This document shows, piece by piece, positions 62,364 through 64,000 of a DNA stretch of 64,000 nucleotides; positions within the stretch are counted from its first letter, which is position 1; every line of letters begins with the position of its first letter. This DNA is from Streptacidiphilus fuscans. GTDB taxonomy: Bacteria; Actinomycetota; Actinomycetes; Streptomycetales; Streptomycetaceae. The stretch lies in the NCBI RefSeq assembly GCF_015690355.1, contig NZ_JADPRT010000006.1:242003-306002 (forward strand), written 5' to 3'. The notes under the pieces are model-generated. The model was not told the DNA's origin, did no database searches, and saw only the letters and a list, made by a program, of their open reading frames with translations. Both the position numbers and the translations under genes were made by a program.

Positions 62364-62482
62364 GGTGCGTCCCTTCTCCTGGTGCCTCATGGGTCGTTCC
62401 CGGGTTGCTCCCGGGTCCTCCCGGCGGGAACCAGCAAACCCCGGCGGGCGGCTGCGGCTCCAACAACCGGAACGCAGCGGCG

Positions 62483-62497
62483 ACAACCGATGCTTGT
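62483..62497. promoter_or_regulatory. candidate LysR binding site
   Basis: ACAA-CCGATGC-TTGT, a short dyad in the divergent gap, with an additional ACAACCGG copy at 62463-62470. LysR proteins usually bind such dyads near the divergent promoter. Confidence 0.45.
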
Positions 62498-62515
62498 GGG
62501 CGAGAATGACGGACC

Positions 62516-63502
62516 ATGACCGCAGTCGATCTTGACCTGGCCCAGGTACGCGCCTTCGTCGCCGTCGCCGAGCAGCTGAGCTTCAGCCGCGCCGCGGAGT
62601 CGCTCGCGCTGACGCAGCAGGGGCTGTCCAAGCGGATCGCCCGACTTGAGGACGCCCTGGAGACCCGGCTCTTCACCCGCGAGCACACGGGCGTCCGGCT
62701 GACCGGCGAGGGGGAACGCTTCCTGGAGCCCGCGCGCACCGCACTGGCGGCCGGGGACGCGGCGGTCGACGCCGTGCGGGGCGGCACGCGGCCGATCCGG
62801 CTCGACGTGTGGGGGCACCTCTTCGAGCCGCTGCGCACGGTCCGTGAGGCGCTCGCCGCGGCAGCGGCCGAGGCCCCGCAGGTGGAGGTGGGCCCGGGGC
62901 GCGATCTGCCGGGCGTGGCCGCCGCGTTGACGCGCGGGGAGACGGGCGTGGGGTTCGGGCGCTTCCATCCGCTGGAGGACGGCGCGGAGCGGGTGCTGGC
63001 GCACCGGCTGGTGCGACTGGAGCCGGTGGACGTGGTGCTCGCCGCCGACCATCCGCTGGCGCGCAGGACGGAGCTACGGCCGTCGCAGCTCGCGGAGTTG
63101 ACGCTGGTGCCACCCGCGGCGGCGGGACGGCTGGACTTCCTGGGGCGGTTCGCGGAACGGTTCGGCGCCCCGATGCTGGCCGGTGAGGCCAATCTGGGCC
63201 TGGACCACCTGCTGGCACGCGTTCGCGCGACGCCGGACGGCTGCACGCTGCTGCCGTCGGAACTGCCGCTGGACGCTGCAACGAGTGCGGGTCTCGTCGC
63301 GGTGCCGCTGGTCGAGCCGACGCCGCTCTACGCCTGGTCGCTGGTGTGGCACCGGGACCGTCCGGTCCCGGGCCTCCCCCGTCTGCTCCGTGCGTTCGCG
63401 GACGCCGGTCGCAGTCGTCGTTGGCTGGAGTACCAGCCCGGCCGGGACTGGCTTCCCGAGTCCGACCGCGACGAGGCGTTGACCGGACGTCAGGAGCCGT
63501 GA
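62516..63502 (+). CDS. LysR-family transcriptional regulator
   Basis: 328 aa. wHTH: LDLAQVRAFVAVAEQLSFSRAAESLALTQQGLSKRIARLEDALETRLFTREHTGVRLTGEGERFL; the remainder is the periplasmic-binding-like co-inducer domain. Divergent from the quinone reductase, its probable target. Start at ATG 62516 with no strong Shine-Dalgarno. Confidence 0.9.
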   Translation: MTAVDLDLAQVRAFVAVAEQLSFSRAAESLALTQQGLSKRIARLEDALETRLFTREHTGVRLTGEGERFLEPARTALAAGDAAVDAVRGGTRPIRLDVWGHLFEPLRTVREALAAAAAEAPQVEVGPGRDLPGVAAALTRGETGVGFGRFHPLEDGAERVLAHRLVRLEPVDVVLAADHPLARRTELRPSQLAELTLVPPAAAGRLDFLGRFAERFGAPMLAGEANLGLDHLLARVRATPDGCTLLPSELPLDAATSAGLVAVPLVEPTPLYAWSLVWHRDRPVPGLPRLLRAFADAGRSRRWLEYQPGRDWLPESDRDEALTGRQEP

Positions 63503-63547
63503 CCCGGCGCGTGGGTCAGGCGTTCCGCAGGATTAGTTCCGCTGGCC

Positions 63548-63754
63548 CTACTGGTTCTGCTGGCCCTGCTGGTCCTGGCCGCCGCCGTAGGTCTGCTCGA
63601 CCTGGTCGAAGCCCTGGCTGATCTCGCTGTCGAAGTGGTTGCCGGTCTCCTGGTCGGCGAAGTTCTCGACCTGCTGGAGACCCTCGTCGACCAGCGACGG
63701 GTCCTGCTTGGCGATGTCCTCGGCGTCGCGGGCGAAGTCACCGAAAGCGCTCAT
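63548..63754 (-). CDS. small MT0933/Rv0909-type antitoxin-like protein
   Basis: 68 aa, acidic and amphipathic: MSAFGDFARDAEDIAKQDPSLVDEGLQQVENFADQETGNHFDSEISQGFDQVEQ. The pattern G(L/I)xxV/Axx(A/F)AD..TGxxxDxxIxxG recalls the MT0933 antitoxin family, and the tail is Gly/Gln-rich (YGGGQDQQGQQNQ). AAAGGCGG lies upstream. No toxin (SRPBCC/Rv0910-like) is adjacent in the window. A regulatory or stress role is possible. Confidence 0.75.
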   Translation of the reverse strand: MSAFGDFARDAEDIAKQDPSLVDEGLQQVENFADQETGNHFDSEISQGFDQVEQTYGGGQDQQGQQNQ

Positions 63755-63912
63755 GGGTGGACCGCCTTTCTGTCTGTCGGCCCGGTCGCGGATCGCGGCG
63801 GGCCGGTTGGGGAAGGACTAACTCCGGTTCAGCGTAGTGGCCACCCGGTCGACGCGTCGGCCTTCCACACGTTCACACCTGAGTGTTTACCGAGCCTTTC
63901 CCGAGGCACAGG

Positions 63913-63945
63913 GACGGCCTCCCGGTCCGGGACCGGGAGGCCGTC
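63913..63945. terminator. 15-bp terminator hairpin near the right edge
   Basis: GACGGCCTCCCGGTC (63913-63927), a 3-nt CGG loop, and the exact complement (63931-63945). It probably ends a gene entering from the right on the minus strand: a frame ending DVTPISM has its TGA complement at 63958-63960, 12 bp before the hairpin; another frame stops at 63980-63982. The edge is too short to choose. Confidence 0.85.
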
Positions 63946-64000
63946 AGCAGCGTGCTGTCACATCGAGATCGGCGTGACGTCAGACCGTCGCCAGACCGAC

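Noticed and set aside
1..64000. tRNA, rRNA, riboswitch and small RNA genes
   Set aside because: No tRNA-like cloverleaf or CCA/TPsiC box, rRNA segment or conserved riboswitch core was recognised by eye on either strand.

Overview
The window is very GC-rich DNA with strong third-position GC bias. It encodes signal-peptide-rich secreted enzymes, SARP/LuxR/TetR/MarR/SoxR regulators, a SepF-like septation protein, many MFS pumps, and short or absent 5' leaders. All of this points to a Streptomycetaceae-type actinobacterium (Streptomyces, Kitasatospora or Streptacidiphilus); the genus cannot be settled from sequence inspection alone. No rRNA, tRNA, CRISPR array, transposase or prophage was seen. 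The content looks like chromosomal-arm accessory and housekeeping DNA.

Layout. 0-4.6 kb: secreted beta-propeller-like protein, secreted metallophosphatase and secreted PI-PLC-type phosphodiesterase. 4.7-8.8 kb: two MFS pumps, a DinB protein and a HAD phosphatase. 9-13.2 kb: two paralogous trypsin-fold proteases flanking a FadD acyl-CoA ligase. 13.3-16.7 kb: molybdate operon (HTH-Mop regulator, modA, modB, modC). 16.9-23.2 kb: MFS, SepF-like protein, and a SNF2 ATPase with a SWIM zinc-finger partner. 23.2-25.4 kb: TetR and its pump. 25.4-27.6 kb: split transketolase divergent from soxR. 27.6-30 kb: D,D-carboxypeptidase and a Gfo/Idh/MocA oxidoreductase. 30.2-35.5 kb: large secreted phosphoesterase and a two-gene ABC exporter. 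35.6-42.6 kb: HTH-ClpN regulator, F420/FMN oxidoreductase, PE-PPE-type esterase, SARP-NB-ARC-TPR regulator and two LuxR regulators. 42.7-47 kb: MFS with a C-terminal winged-helix-like tail, kinase-like P-loop protein and DUF222-HNH protein. 47-51.4 kb: four-gene overlapping operon (nucleotidyltransferase, glycerol-1-phosphate-dehydrogenase-like, CDP-alcohol phosphotransferase, GT2) divergent from type I IPP isomerase. 51.5-63.8 kb: cation/proton exchanger, MarR-MFS-isochorismatase-fold operon, SDR, L,D-transpeptidase, saccharopine-dehydrogenase-like reductase, methyltransferase, XRE-cupin regulator with a TrxR-like flavoprotein, SnoaL-like protein, zinc-free quinone reductase, LysR, and an orphan MT0933-type antitoxin.

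Three things stand out. (1) The 47-51.4 kb operon looks like a CDP-activated polyol-phosphate (possibly sn-glycerol-1-phosphate) pathway of unknown product, beside an isoprenoid gene. (2) A split transketolase sits behind what reads as a textbook SoxR promoter (19-bp spacer filled by a perfect dyad) and appears leaderless. (3) Short tandem repeats, mostly of 15-24 bp, recur at gene edges: inside signal-peptide n-regions, across start/stop codons and in short intergenic gaps, at more than fifteen places in 64 kb. In addition, many genes, especially regulators, have a -10-like hexamer exactly 6 nt before the start codon, implying leaderless mRNAs.
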